64,000 bases of DNA from an uncultured Methylopila sp. (lineage in GTDB: Bacteria > Pseudomonadota > Alphaproteobacteria > Rhizobiales > Methylopilaceae): the NCBI GenBank assembly GCA_902168115.1, contig CABHPB010000063.1, positions 62,001 to 126,000 of the forward strand, given 5' to 3'. Both the position numbers and the translations under genes were made by a program. The notes below the pieces were generated by a model. The model saw only the letters and a program-made list of their open reading frames with translations, was not told where the DNA came from and searched no databases. This document shows, piece by piece, positions 1-8,470 of this stretch. Numbering within the stretch: the first letter of the stretch is position 1; the number at the start of each line of letters is the position of its first letter.

Positions 1-26
1 CAAAGCGCCGAGCGGCGCAAAGCTCC

Positions 27-698
27 GTGCCCGCCTTCGATCCGGTCGAGCGTGTGACCGTGACGGAGCAGGTCTACCGGCGGCTCAAGGACGGGCTGAT
101 GACCGGCCGCTTCGCGCCGGGCCAGAAGGTCGCGATCCGCGGCCTCGCCGACGCGCTCGGCGCGAGCCCGATGCCGATCCGCGAAGCGCTGCATCGCCTG
201 CAGGCGGAAGGCGCGATCGAGATCACGCAGACGGGGCGCATCCGCATCGTCTCGCTGACGCTGGAGCAGCTGCGCGACGTGCGCGACGCGCGCATGGCGC
301 TCGAGGGCATGCTCGGAGAACGCGCCGCGGCCCGCGTCACCTCGGATGACATGGCCGAGATCGTGGCCGCCTACGAGGCGATGGAGACCTCCGTCGGCTC
401 AGGCGACCGCGAGGGCTACCTCGCGAGCAACTTCGCTTTCCACAGGCGGATCTATTTCGTCGCCGATTGCAGGATCACCCAGCGGGTGGTCGAGAGCCTC
501 TGGTTGCTGATGGGTCCCTGCTTCTTCCTGCTGACGCCGGACGGAAGCCACCTCGCCCGCTCGATGGAGGCCCACCGCGCCATCCGCGACGCGCTCGCCG
601 CCGGCGACGGCCCCGCCGCCCGCGCCGCCGTCTGCGACGACATCATGCAGGCCGCCGCCTCGCTCTCGCTGCTGCTGGCGAAGACGAAGGAGGGCTGA
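27..698 (+). CDS. GntR-family transcriptional regulator (FCD type)
   Basis: DNA-binding regulator of the FadR/FCD branch of GntR. The N-terminal winged helix (about residues 10-75) includes the typical stretch VYRRLKDGLMTGRFAPGQKV and the recognition region SPMPIREALHRL. An all-helical FCD-like ligand domain follows (about 80-215). The GTG start at 27 gives 223 aa, but the frame stays open to the window edge, so the true start may lie upstream. The effector is unknown. A selenocysteine tRNA and a molybdate-binding protein follow on the other strand, which gives no firm clue to its target. Confidence 0.85.
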   Translation: MPAFDPVERVTVTEQVYRRLKDGLMTGRFAPGQKVAIRGLADALGASPMPIREALHRLQAEGAIEITQTGRIRIVSLTLEQLRDVRDARMALEGMLGERAAARVTSDDMAEIVAAYEAMETSVGSGDREGYLASNFAFHRRIYFVADCRITQRVVESLWLLMGPCFFLLTPDGSHLARSMEAHRAIRDALAAGDGPAARAAVCDDIMQAAASLSLLLAKTKEG

Positions 699-712
699 GG
701 CTCGAGAGCCGC

Positions 713-810
713 TGGTGGAAGAGAGTGGGAGTCGAACCCACCAGGGACCGCATCCGCGGCCCCTCCCGGTTTTGAAGACCGGACGCCCCACCGGGGAACG
801 CTTCTCCTCC
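713..810 (-). tRNA. selC: tRNA-Sec (anticodon TCA)
   Basis: Read on the minus strand the gene begins GGAGGAGA and ends TCTCTTCC-A-CCA, giving an 8-bp acceptor stem with one G-T pair and an encoded CCA. The anticodon loop CTTCAAA carries TCA. A long variable arm (GGGGCCGCGGATGCGGTCCC) and the T-loop GGTTCGACTCC match the selC type, and the 98-nt length is typical of tRNA-Sec. It implies the cell inserts selenocysteine at UGA. The usual alphaproteobacterial client is a molybdenum formate dehydrogenase, but selA, selB and fdh genes are not in this window. Confidence 0.93.
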
Positions 811-870
811 GAAAGACCTTTTCGGCTTCGCGCCGCATAAAGCCCATCGCGGCGGCGAACGCCAGACGCC

Positions 871-1083
871 TCAGGGCTTCACGAGAAGAACGTTCACCGC
901 CTTCGCAAGGACGTGAACGGTCGAGCCCTTCTGCAGGCCGAGCTCGTTCAGGCTGTCGATCGTCATCACCGAGGACATCAGGTAGTCGGTGCCCTCGAGC
1001 CTCACCGTCACCTGCGCCATCACCCCGCCCTGCTTGATTTCGACGACCTCCGCCGGAATGTCGTTGCGCGCGCCGTGCTTCAT
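871..1083 (-). CDS. TOBE-domain (molbindin-like) molybdate-binding protein
   Basis: A 70-aa single TOBE/Mop domain: the alternating pattern PAEVVEIKQGGVMAQVTVRL then SSVMTIDSLNELGLQKGSTVHVLAKA is characteristic of molbindins, which store molybdate in the cytoplasm as oligomers. The ATG at 1083 starts it. It sits 60 bases from the tRNA-Sec gene. Both relate to selenocysteine- and molybdenum-containing formate dehydrogenases, so the pairing is suggestive, though no such enzyme is visible here. It could also be a stand-alone molybdate sensor. Confidence 0.8.
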   Translation of the reverse strand: MKHGARNDIPAEVVEIKQGGVMAQVTVRLEGTDYLMSSVMTIDSLNELGLQKGSTVHVLAKAVNVLLVKP

Positions 1084-1200
1084 GCCGTGTCCTCCCGAAA
1101 GGCGCCGTCTCTTGGCCGCTGCAAGATAGAGCGCCGCGGCGAGCCGTCACGCGGCTCCGAAACGTCGACGACGGCCCGCGCAGGGTCTATGTGAGAAGGC

Positions 1201-1416
1201 ATGAGCAAGCTCCCCGTCCGCCTGACGACGATCCTCATCCTGGCCGCCGGGCTCTCGGCCTGCGCGTCGGGCGACGCCTGCCGCGACGCTGGCCATGTTC
1301 CGGGGACGGGCGGCTATTCCTCCTGCGAGCGGCAGGTCTCGGAAGACCGCGCCCGCGGCGCGCGCAAGCTAGCCAACGAAATGCCGATCGGCGGCTACGG
1401 GCCGACGCGCTTCTGA
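1201..1416 (+). CDS. Small predicted lipoprotein
   Basis: A 71-aa protein with a basic N-terminus, a hydrophobic stretch (ILILAAGLSAC) and a lipobox ending at Cys21 (LSAC), so it is probably a lipoprotein. The mature part is short and polar, with two further cysteines, and ends in IGGYGPTRF. No known function. It ends 26 bases before the carboxypeptidase start and may be co-transcribed with it. Confidence 0.65.
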   Translation: MSKLPVRLTTILILAAGLSACASGDACRDAGHVPGTGGYSSCERQVSEDRARGARKLANEMPIGGYGPTRF

Positions 1417-1442
1417 CACCCTTTTCGATCGAGCCGCCCGAC

Positions 1443-2936
1443 ATGAGCGCCTATTCCGACCTTGCGGCCCGCTTCTCCCGCGCGTCCGCGATCTCCAACG
1501 CGATCGGCATCCTGCACTGGGACCATGCGGCGATGATGCCGAAGGGCGCCGCCGCCTCTCGCTCGGAAAGCGTCGCGCTGCTCGCGGTGCTCCGGCACGA
1601 GATGGTCACGGACCCTGCGATCGGGGACCTGATCGGCGAGGCTGAAGGCGCGGACGGCCTTGGCGACTGGGAGCGCGCCAACCTGCGCGAGATCCGCCGC
1701 GTCTACACGATCGACACCGCCCTCCCGCCGGACCTCGTCGCCGCCTCCTCGAAGGCGACCTCGGTCTGTGAGATGACATGGCGGCAGGCGCGCGCGGACA
1801 GCGACTTCGCGGCGCTGCTGCCCTCGCTGTCAGAGGTGCTGTCTCTGCAGCGACAGGCCGGCCAGGCCAAAGCCGAGAAGCTCGGCCTCAGCGTCTATGA
1901 CGCGCTGCTCAACGACTACGAGCCCGGCGGCCGCGCGGCCAAGATCGACGTGCTGTTCGACGACCTCGCCGACTTCCTGCCCGCCTTCACCGAGGAGGCG
2001 CTGACCGTCCAGGCGCGCCGACCGCAGGACCCGCCGATCGAGGGCCCCTTCCCGGTCGAGACCCAGCGCGCGCTCGGCGTGCGGCTGATGACGGCGCTCG
2101 GCTACGACTTCGAGCGCGGGCGGCTCGACGTCTCGACCCATCCGTTCTGCGGCGGCGCCGACAACGACGTCCGGATCACCACCCGCTACGACGAGGCCGA
2201 CTTCACCAGCGCGCTGATGGGCGTGCTGCACGAGACCGGCCACGCGCTCTACGAGCAGGGCCGCCCGGCCGGCTTCATGGGCCAGCCGGTCGGCTCGGCG
2301 CGCGGCATGAGCGTCCATGAGAGCCAGTCGCTGCTGGTCGAGATGCAGGCTTGCCGGAGCCGGGAGTTCCTCGACTTTTCCGGCCCCGTCATGCGCGACG
2401 CGTTCGGCGGCTCAGGGCCGGCCTGGGAGACCGACGCGCTGTGGCGGCGCTACACGAAGGTGAACCGCGGCTTCATCCGCGTCGACGCCGACGAGGTGAC
2501 CTATCCGGCCCACGTCATCCTGCGCTACCGGCTGGAGCGCGCGATGATCTCCGGCGACTTAGCCCTCGCCGACCTGCCCGCCGCGTGGAACGAAGGCATG
2601 TGCGACCTGCTCGGGGTCACGCCGCCGAACGACCGAGTCGGCTGCCTGCAGGACATCCACTGGCCGTCCGGCGGCTGGGGCTATTTCCCGACCTACACGC
2701 TCGGCGCCATGACGGCGGCCCAGCTGTTCGCGGCGGCCAAGGGCGCCAATCCGGACATTCTTCCCGCGATCGGGCGCGGCGACTTCGGCCCGCTGGTGGC
2801 GTGGCTGCGCGCCAACGTCCACGGCCTCGGCTCGCTCTACGAGACCGACGAGCTGCTGACCCGCGCGACGGGCTCGCCGCTCGACGCCTCCCATTTCAAG
2901 GCGCATCTGAAGCGGCGCTACCTCGAGGAAGGCTGA
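1443..2936 (+). CDS. M32 family carboxypeptidase (Taq-type)
   Basis: Zinc metallocarboxypeptidase of the thermostable carboxypeptidase Taq family, removing C-terminal residues from peptides. The 497-aa product has the zinc motif HETGH at residues 263-267 within GVLHETGHALYEQ, and the downstream MSVHESQS and RVDADEVTYPAHVILRY blocks typical of M32. The ATG at 1443 gives the family's usual length. A longer reading frame back to 1191 would overlap the lipoprotein gene and adds only non-homologous arginine/proline-rich sequence. Cytoplasmic; no signal peptide. Confidence 0.93.
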   Translation: MSAYSDLAARFSRASAISNAIGILHWDHAAMMPKGAAASRSESVALLAVLRHEMVTDPAIGDLIGEAEGADGLGDWERANLREIRRVYTIDTALPPDLVAASSKATSVCEMTWRQARADSDFAALLPSLSEVLSLQRQAGQAKAEKLGLSVYDALLNDYEPGGRAAKIDVLFDDLADFLPAFTEEALTVQARRPQDPPIEGPFPVETQRALGVRLMTALGYDFERGRLDVSTHPFCGGADNDVRITTRYDEADFTSALMGVLHETGHALYEQGRPAGFMGQPVGSARGMSVHESQSLLVEMQACRSREFLDFSGPVMRDAFGGSGPAWETDALWRRYTKVNRGFIRVDADEVTYPAHVILRYRLERAMISGDLALADLPAAWNEGMCDLLGVTPPNDRVGCLQDIHWPSGGWGYFPTYTLGAMTAAQLFAAAKGANPDILPAIGRGDFGPLVAWLRANVHGLGSLYETDELLTRATGSPLDASHFKAHLKRRYLEEG

Positions 2937-2943
2937 GCGACGC

Positions 2944-4023
2944 TCAGCCGGCCTTCTCCTTCTCCAGCAGCGCGCGCTTGCGCTCGACGCCCCAGCGGTA
3001 GCCGGAGATCGCGCCGCCCTCGCGCACCACGCGATGGCAGGGCACCACGACTGCGAGCTTGTTCGCGCCGCATGCCTGCGCCACGGCGCGCGCCGAGGTC
3101 GGCGCCCCGATCGCGCGCGCGATCTCGGCGTAGCTCGCCGTCTCGCCGAGCGGGATGGCCCGCAGCGCCCGCCACACCCGCTGCTGAAATGCGGTGCCCT
3201 GGATGTCGAGCGGCAGCGCGAAGCCGCGGCCGGGATCCTCGACCGAGGCCACGACCTGGTTGACGATGTCCTCATAGGCCCCGTCGCCGCCGAGGATCTC
3301 GGCCTTGCCGAAGCGGCCTTTCAGATCGGCGAGCAGCGTATCGTCATCATCGCCGAGCGCGATGAAGCAGACGCCGCGATCGCTCGATCCGACGAGAACG
3401 CGGCCGAGCGAGCTTCGCCCGAAGGCGTACCGGATCGTCCGGCCGGCCCCGCCCGCCTTGAAGGCGCTTGGCGTCATGCCGAACATGCCGTCCGAGGCGG
3501 CGTAGAAGCGGCCGTTCGAATTGAATCCGGAGCCGTAGATCGCGGAGGTCACGGACCCCTCCCCGCTCGCCAGTTCCGCCCGCGCGCGCTTCGCCCGCTC
3601 GGCGCTCGCATAGGCCTTCGGCGTCAAGCCCGTCGCCGCCTTGAACAGGCGGTGGAGATGAAACGGGCTGACGCCGGCTCGCTCGGCGAGTTCGTCCAGT
3701 TTCGGAGCCTCTTCCGCCTCCTCGATGTGACGGCAGACCTCGGCGACGATGCCGGCGTGGCGCTCGGCCAGGCCCGCATCCTTCGGACGGCAGCGCTTGC
3801 ACGCCCTGAAGCCGCGCGCCTCCGCCTCCGCCCAGGTCTCGGCGAACGAGACGTTCTCCGGCTTCGGCAGCCGCGCCGGGCACGACGGACGGCAGTAGAT
3901 CCCCGTCGAGCGGACGCAGGTGAAGAAGGTTCCGTCGGCGCGCTTGTCCTTCGCGACGACGGCGCGCCAGCGCGGGTCGCGCTGGGTAGACGTCGCCGGA
4001 CGGTGGGTGGGGGCTTCCTGCAT
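2944..4023 (-). CDS. ada: Bifunctional Ada: methylphosphotriester / O6-methylguanine-DNA methyltransferase and AraC-type activator
   Basis: Adaptive-response DNA repair protein, about 359 aa from the ATG at 4023. The N-terminal zinc domain has the Cys4 set GIYCRPSC (Cys44, Cys48) and ACKRC (Cys75, Cys78), where the family accepts methyl groups from phosphotriesters. An AraC helix-turn-helix follows (about 95-185, LAERAGVSPFHLHRLFKAATG). The C-terminal O6-alkylguanine transferase domain carries VVVPCHRVV with acceptor Cys329. The frame is open further upstream to 4215, but those residues lack similarity to Ada. It faces away from the DUF3617 gene. Confidence 0.93.
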   Translation of the reverse strand: MQEAPTHRPATSTQRDPRWRAVVAKDKRADGTFFTCVRSTGIYCRPSCPARLPKPENVSFAETWAEAEARGFRACKRCRPKDAGLAERHAGIVAEVCRHIEEAEEAPKLDELAERAGVSPFHLHRLFKAATGLTPKAYASAERAKRARAELASGEGSVTSAIYGSGFNSNGRFYAASDGMFGMTPSAFKAGGAGRTIRYAFGRSSLGRVLVGSSDRGVCFIALGDDDDTLLADLKGRFGKAEILGGDGAYEDIVNQVVASVEDPGRGFALPLDIQGTAFQQRVWRALRAIPLGETASYAEIARAIGAPTSARAVAQACGANKLAVVVPCHRVVREGGAISGYRWGVERKRALLEKEKAG

Positions 4024-4216
4024 GCGGAGCACGCTCGCGTCTCCTTCGGTCCGGTGTTCTAGCATGCCGTCGATATGGACGCCCCTCGGCCCGGATACGC
4101 TCCGGCTCTTGCTCTCAATGTGCGCTTCGGGTCCAGAAGTTCGGGAGCAAGAAGCGGGGTGGGCAACGGACCGGGATGACGCCATCTTCGGCAGGCCGTT
4201 CGATGGAGGCGCCAAA

Positions 4217-4642
4217 ATGCGAATGAGATGGATCGCGCTGGCTGCGCTCTGCGCGTGCGCGACCTCGGCCCTTGCGCAGGAAACTGTCCCGTCCGGCGCC
4301 TATGAGGTGACCTACAGTCTCGAGCTTCCGCACGTCGCGCCGACGCAGTCGAATACCGCGAAGGTCTGCCTCGCGGACGGCCACGCCTTTCCGGTGCTGA
4401 GCGCCAACAACCCGCTGGCGCGCTGCCCCGCGAGCGACGTCCGGCGGGAAGGGCGCGAGGTCAGCTTCCGCATCGCCTGCGCCGGGCCGAACGCAGCCAA
4501 GGCCGACGCGCTGTTCGACCTGCGCGACGACGGCTTCGACGGCCGCATCGCCATGAACATGGGCGGCAAGAACATGACGATGACCGAGGTCCAGCACGGC
4601 CGCCGCGTCGGCGACTGCGCCGCGGGCGACACGATCCGCTAG
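4217..4642 (+). CDS. DUF3617-like exported protein
   Basis: A 141-aa protein with a clear signal peptide (MRWIALAALCACATSALAQ). The mature domain has paired cysteines (VCLADGH, RCPASDV, FRIACAG, VGDCAAG) and a GRIAMNMGGKNMTMTEVQHGRRVGDC tail typical of DUF3617 proteins, which are small periplasmic proteins of unknown role. GGAGG at 4206-4210 supports the ATG at 4217. Its stop codon overlaps the stop of the convergent amidase gene at a shared CTAG. Confidence 0.75.
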   Translation: MRMRWIALAALCACATSALAQETVPSGAYEVTYSLELPHVAPTQSNTAKVCLADGHAFPVLSANNPLARCPASDVRREGREVSFRIACAGPNAAKADALFDLRDDGFDGRIAMNMGGKNMTMTEVQHGRRVGDCAAGDTIR

Positions 4643-5814
4643 GCGCCCCAGGCGACCGCGAGTTCGAGCAGCGCCTCGTCCTGCCCTCGCGCCGCCATCA
4701 TCGAGAGGCCGACCGGCAGTCCGTCGACCCGCGCCGCCGGCAGCGAGATCTGCGGCATGCCGGCATGGCCCGCCGGAGACAGCATCTCCAGCGCCTTGGC
4801 GCGAAACACGTTGAGTTCCGGCTCCGGCGTGCCCCTCAGCGGCGCGACGCCCGGCGTCGTCGGCAGCAGCACGACGGTGCCTGGCGGAACGAGCGCCTCC
4901 ATCCGGACGCGGATGTCGCGCCGCATCGCGCGCGCCGCCTCGATCTCGTCCGCGGCGAGCTTCGAGGCCGCCTCGAACCGCTCCTTGACGCCCGGCCCGA
5001 ATTTCGGTCGGACGCGCCCGACCCACTCGCTGTGCTGCTCCCACGCCTCAGCGGACTGCACGACGCGGAACACGTTGCGCCAGTCCGGGGCGGCCTCGCC
5101 CGCGATCTCGACATGCTCGATCGTGCCGAACAGCGCTTTCACGCGCTCGACCTCCGAGGCGAGCGCGAGCCGGGTCGCCTCGTTCGCTCGCTCGAACATG
5201 TCGTCGGCGATCAGCAGGCGCGTCGGCGCGACGGGACCGCGAAGCGGCTGCAGGAGCGTCGAGCCGACCTTCGCGAGCGTCACCGGGTCCCGCGCGAACC
5301 AGCCGACGACGTCGTAGCTCGGCGCGAGCGGAACGGCGCGGTCGATCGGGACGCGGCCATGGGTCGGCCTCAGCCCGTAAAGGCCGCAATAGCTCGCCGG
5401 CAGGCGGATGGAACCGCCGGTGTCCGTGCCGATCGCGAAATCGACGAGCCCCGCCGCCGTCGCCGCCGCCGAGCCTGACGACGACCCACCGGGGATCCGG
5501 CCGGGCGCCGCGGCGTTTTCGGGCGTGCCGTAATAAGCGTTTTCGCCGTTGAGGCTCCACGCGATCTCGTCGGTGTGGGTCTTGCCGACGAGGCGTGCGC
5601 CGGCCGCAAGCAGCATCTCCACGATCGGGGTCGTCTCGGTTGGGACCGGGTGGCTCGCCAGCCAGTCCGGATTGCCCGCGCCCGTCGGCGTCCCGGCGAG
5701 GTCGAACAGGTCCTTCAGCCCGAAGGTCAGCCCGGCGAGCGGCCCTTCGGGCGCGCCCTCCCGCTCGACGAAGCCGTGCTCCACGAAGGCGTGGACGCTG
5801 TCGCTGATCGGCAT
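4639..5814 (-). CDS. Amidase (amidase signature family)
   Basis: A 391-aa Ser-cisSer-Lys hydrolase. Lys78 in LVGKTHTDE, the serine cluster 111-113 in GGSSSGSAAA and nucleophile Ser135 in GTDTGGSIRLPAS form the signature triad. Length and sequence resemble the short amidases related to indole-acetamide hydrolases, but the substrate cannot be told from sequence. It ends at the CTAG shared with the DUF3617 gene and lies 23 bases downstream of the SRAP gene on the same strand, so the two may share a transcript. Confidence 0.88.
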   Translation of the reverse strand: MPISDSVHAFVEHGFVEREGAPEGPLAGLTFGLKDLFDLAGTPTGAGNPDWLASHPVPTETTPIVEMLLAAGARLVGKTHTDEIAWSLNGENAYYGTPENAAAPGRIPGGSSSGSAAATAAGLVDFAIGTDTGGSIRLPASYCGLYGLRPTHGRVPIDRAVPLAPSYDVVGWFARDPVTLAKVGSTLLQPLRGPVAPTRLLIADDMFERANEATRLALASEVERVKALFGTIEHVEIAGEAAPDWRNVFRVVQSAEAWEQHSEWVGRVRPKFGPGVKERFEAASKLAADEIEAARAMRRDIRVRMEALVPPGTVVLLPTTPGVAPLRGTPEPELNVFRAKALEMLSPAGHAGMPQISLPAARVDGLPVGLSMMAARGQDEALLELAVAWGA

Positions 5815-5837
5815 TTCGTCTCCTTCGACCCCATCGT

Positions 5838-6530
5838 TCAGAACAGGACGCCCTGCGCGGGAAGCGCCGGCTCGGTTTCGGCCCCGTCCTCCTTCGCGCC
5901 GCGCGCGACCACGACGAGCCCGTCGTCGGCGAGCGGCCGCTGCAGGGCGCTCGCCTCCTTCCAGTCCGCGCCCAGCCAGATCTCGATCTCTTCTGGCCGG
6001 GTCAGGATCACCGGCATGGCCTTCGGATGGACAGGCGCGACCACGGCGTTGGGTTCGGTGGTCAGGAATCCGAAAAGATCCGCTGTCACCTCGCCCTCCT
6101 TGACCTTCCGCACGCTCGTCCAGCGCGTCCAGAGCCCTGCGAAGAAGGCGATCGGCCGGGTTTCGTCACGCGCGAACCAGACCGGCGATTTCCTGCCGTC
6201 CGCCGTCGTCTCGTACTCGGAGAAGCTGGTGAAGGGGACGACGCATCGTGCGCCCGGGCCGAGCCAGCGGCGCCAGTGCGGGCTCGCGACGTTGCGGATG
6301 TTGGTGACGCCCGGATCGACGCTGCGGCCCTTCAGCACGAAGACGGGCGACGGCATGCCCCATCGCGCGAGCGCGAGTTCCCGGCCTTCCGCGCCGTTGC
6401 GGACGATCGGGGCCGGGTGGTCCGGAAAGACGCCCGGCATCGGCGGCAGGTTGCCGGTGCGATCGACGAGCGCCCGGGCGAGCTCGCGGATCGCGGCCTG
6501 CCCCTTGGTCAGGGAGTAGAGATTGCACAT
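5838..6530 (-). CDS. SOS response-associated peptidase (SRAP / YedK-HMCES family)
   Basis: A 230-aa SRAP protein. These proteins covalently trap abasic sites in single-stranded DNA through the N-terminal Cys2 (MCNLYSLT) after Met removal. Family blocks are visible: MRWGMPS-like [18 protein letters not shown], the [12 protein letters not shown] block (usual form CLVPADGFYEW) and a conserved WTRW region. It is about the usual length. The glutamate of the usual FYEW motif appears as SEYE, a mild variant. It starts before the amidase gene on the same strand. Confidence 0.9.
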   Translation of the reverse strand: MCNLYSLTKGQAAIRELARALVDRTGNLPPMPGVFPDHPAPIVRNGAEGRELALARWGMPSPVFVLKGRSVDPGVTNIRNVASPHWRRWLGPGARCVVPFTSFSEYETTADGRKSPVWFARDETRPIAFFAGLWTRWTSVRKVKEGEVTADLFGFLTTEPNAVVAPVHPKAMPVILTRPEEIEIWLGADWKEASALQRPLADDGLVVVARGAKEDGAETEPALPAQGVLF

Positions 6531-6573
6531 CGGGTCGCCTCACTAGCGGTCGCCGGGCGGAGCGCCAGAGCGC

Positions 6574-7551
6574 TCAGGCGGCGACCCTAGCCCGACGCCG
6601 CTTCGCCTCGTCGGAGACGAGCCACTCCTCGAAGGCCGCATCCAGCACGCCGTGCTCGGCGTCGGACAGGCTCGCCAGCCGGCGCCCGACAAGCCCGTCC
6701 ATCGCGGCGCCGTCGCCGAACCGCTCGAGGAACGGGCGGGTGCGCTCGCTCCAGAAGGTCGAGGGCTCGTCGTCCGGCAGGGCCGTCGCGGCGGTCCGGC
6801 TGATCGAGAACGCGGTCCGCTCGCTTCGCGTCCCGGCACGATCCTCCCCCGCCAGCGCGTTGCGCCGCGCAAGCCACAGGAACAGCCGGCGGTCCGGCGA
6901 GCGGCGCGTCGGCGGACGGTCGTCCGGCGCCGGCGGCTCGAAGCCGATCTTGCGTAGCAGCGTCTCGGACACGCCCTCGCGCGCCGCCTCCTCGTAGGTG
7001 TAGGTCAGGACGTCGCCGAACGCCTTCTGAAACAGGGCGGTCTGGCGGTCGTAGTCGAACATGAAGGCGTGGTCTTCGAGATAGTCCTCGAAGCCTTTCG
7101 CGTAGCCGCTCTTCACCGCCGAGCCGTAGTGCGACTCGCCGAAGGTCGCGCGGTTGCGCAGGCAGATGACCACCGTCGAGTCGAACCGGGCGAAGACGCG
7201 CTTCAGCCGCCGCACATAGCGGCGGCGCCCCTCCCACAGCGCGTCGGGCGGGCAGATGTCCGGAAAGGTGCGCCGCCAGGCGGGTTCGCTGCTGATCAGC
7301 ATCGTCTCGCCCGGCCTGGCGTCGAGGCGGGCCTGATCGACCCGGCGACGGCAGGCGTCGAACCGGTTCTTCTTCTGCGACGCGGCGGCCGTGAGCATGT
7401 GCTGCGCCGTCTGCGGCTTGCCGCCGAACCAGTCGGCCGGGTCAGGATAGACAAGGCCCTGCGTCGCCAGTTCGGACGCGTAACGGCGCAGGTAGATCTG
7501 CAGATGCGTCGAGCCGGTCTTGTGTGTCCCGACATGCAGGAAGAGCTTCAT
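6574..7551 (-). CDS. Sulfotransferase-like protein
   Basis: About 325 aa. The N-terminus MKLFLHVGTHKTGSTHLQIYL has the P-loop-like phosphosulfate-binding motif (GTHKTGST) of bacterial sulfotransferases and related sugar-sulfating enzymes, and a later VVICLRNRATFGESHY block matches the 3'-phosphate-binding region (Arg/Ser). The acceptor is unknown. The ATG at 7551 is chosen because the upstream extension to 7803 is low-complexity and would cover the promoter region of the divergent operon. It may modify a surface glycan. Confidence 0.75.
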   Translation of the reverse strand: MKLFLHVGTHKTGSTHLQIYLRRYASELATQGLVYPDPADWFGGKPQTAQHMLTAAASQKKNRFDACRRRVDQARLDARPGETMLISSEPAWRRTFPDICPPDALWEGRRRYVRRLKRVFARFDSTVVICLRNRATFGESHYGSAVKSGYAKGFEDYLEDHAFMFDYDRQTALFQKAFGDVLTYTYEEAAREGVSETLLRKIGFEPPAPDDRPPTRRSPDRRLFLWLARRNALAGEDRAGTRSERTAFSISRTAATALPDDEPSTFWSERTRPFLERFGDGAAMDGLVGRRLASLSDAEHGVLDAAFEEWLVSDEAKRRRARVAA

Positions 7552-7685
7552 CGCGGCTCCTTCGGCCCGCACGGCGCCCCGCCGTGCGCCCTCTGCAAAT
7601 CGCGAATTCGCGCCTTGCGCAACTTCCGCGCGCCGGAAACGGCGTTTCCGCGGAGGATTTGCCGCACTGCACAACAAATGGGCGC

Positions 7686-7714
7686 TTGACGGCGAAATAT
7701 TCGGCGCCCATCCT
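7686..7714 (+). promoter_or_regulatory. Putative sigma-70 type promoter of the membrane-protein/permease operon
   Basis: CTTGACG (TTGACG at 7686-7691) is a good alphaproteobacterial -35 box, followed after 17 bases by a weak -10 (CATCCT, 7709-7714). Transcription would start near 7720, before the inverted repeat at 7731-7749. The element CTGCACAACAAATG lies just upstream (7667-7680). Confidence 0.35.
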
Positions 7715-7729
7715 CTGCGCCAATCAAAA

Positions 7730-7749
7730 AAATTTCCTACGAGGAAATT
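7730..7749. promoter_or_regulatory. Inverted-repeat operator AAATTTCCTACGAGGAAATT
   Basis: Bases 7731-7749 are a perfect palindrome with 8-base arms (AATTTCCT / AGGAAATT) and a 3-base centre, just before the GGAGG ribosome-binding site of the 7764 gene. A near-identical sequence (AAATTTTCTTCTAGCGAAATTT) lies at 11910-11931 before glxB. With the two motifs aligned they agree at about 17 of 20 positions, allowing one inserted base. The XRE-cupin regulator encoded between them is the natural candidate to bind both; that is inference. Confidence 0.6.
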
Positions 7750-7763
7750 GGGAGGAGCGCGAT

Positions 7764-8060
7764 ATGGGAAGCCATGAGTCCCGCATCGACGCGATGTACG
7801 CACGCGACAAGTTCGCGGCCTACATCTGCGTTCTGGCCGTGTGGGCGGTCTATCTGTTCGTTTACTGGCGCATGTACGACCACCTAGCGGCGGCGGGCCT
7901 GACCTGGTTCATGCTGGCGCTCGGCGGGCTCGTCCTGCTGCTCAACACCGCCGCCGTGGTGGCCCTGATCCGCCACTACAAAGAAGACAAGGCCGCGATC
8001 TACGGCACCGACGTCTACTACCTCGACCGCATCGCCGCGGATAAGAGGGCCGCGCGATGA
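7764..8060 (+). CDS. Small two-helix membrane protein
   Basis: A 98-aa protein with two predicted membrane segments (about residues 18-37 and 45-66) and a charged C-terminus. The ATG at 7764 is preceded by GGAGGAG at 7751-7757. It is the first gene of a translationally coupled set: its stop overlaps the next start (ATGA). I recognise no domain. Its position before two other small membrane proteins and an APC permease suggests an accessory role in the same transport process. Confidence 0.75.
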   Translation: MGSHESRIDAMYARDKFAAYICVLAVWAVYLFVYWRMYDHLAAAGLTWFMLALGGLVLLLNTAAVVALIRHYKEDKAAIYGTDVYYLDRIAADKRAAR

Positions 8061-8467
8061 GCAAGGCTCCCTACGAACCGCCGACCCAGTCGGTCATCGG
8101 CCAGATCGTCGACGCGGTGCTGATGCTCGCGCTGGTGCTCGTCACCCTCTACCTGCCGCTGCTGCTCGGCCTCGCCGGCGGCGGCACCACGACCAAGACC
8201 TTCGAGAATCCGACCTGGCAGGCGCTCGGCCAGAACGCGGCCATGGCGAGCCAATGGGAGAAGCTGGGCTTCGATCCCGCCAAGGCCGCCGAGATCATCG
8301 GCAAGCGCTTCGACTACGAGTTCTCCTGGATCGCGCTCGCCATCACCGCGGTCGTCATCGTCGGCTACTTCGTCGGCATGCTGCGCTGGTCCGACAAGGA
8401 GTACCGCGACGTCATCGCCGAGCATTTTGACGACAAGCCCGGCTCCGGCCGGTCCGGGGGAGCCTGA
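8057..8467 (+). CDS. Small membrane protein of the permease operon
   Basis: A 136-aa protein with a hydrophobic N-terminal segment (about residues 17-41, VDAVLMLALVLVTLYLPLLL), a polar stretch of about 50 residues (TFENPTWQALGQNAAMASQWEKLG...) and a second membrane segment (about 92-112, IALAITAVVIVGYFVGML). The arrangement suggests a periplasmic loop between two helices. It overlaps the upstream gene by four bases and the next gene starts three bases after its stop. Function unknown. Confidence 0.75.
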   Translation: MSKAPYEPPTQSVIGQIVDAVLMLALVLVTLYLPLLLGLAGGGTTTKTFENPTWQALGQNAAMASQWEKLGFDPAKAAEIIGKRFDYEFSWIALAITAVVIVGYFVGMLRWSDKEYRDVIAEHFDDKPGSGRSGGA

Positions 8468-8470
8468 GCC

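Noticed and set aside
1191-1442. N-terminal extension of the M32 carboxypeptidase
   Set aside because: Low-complexity sequence out of frame with the lipoprotein gene; family length is reached from 1443.
4639-4642. Shared CTAG stop of two convergent genes as a regulatory site
   Set aside because: A 4-base palindromic overlap of stop codons is a common by-product of compact convergent genes.
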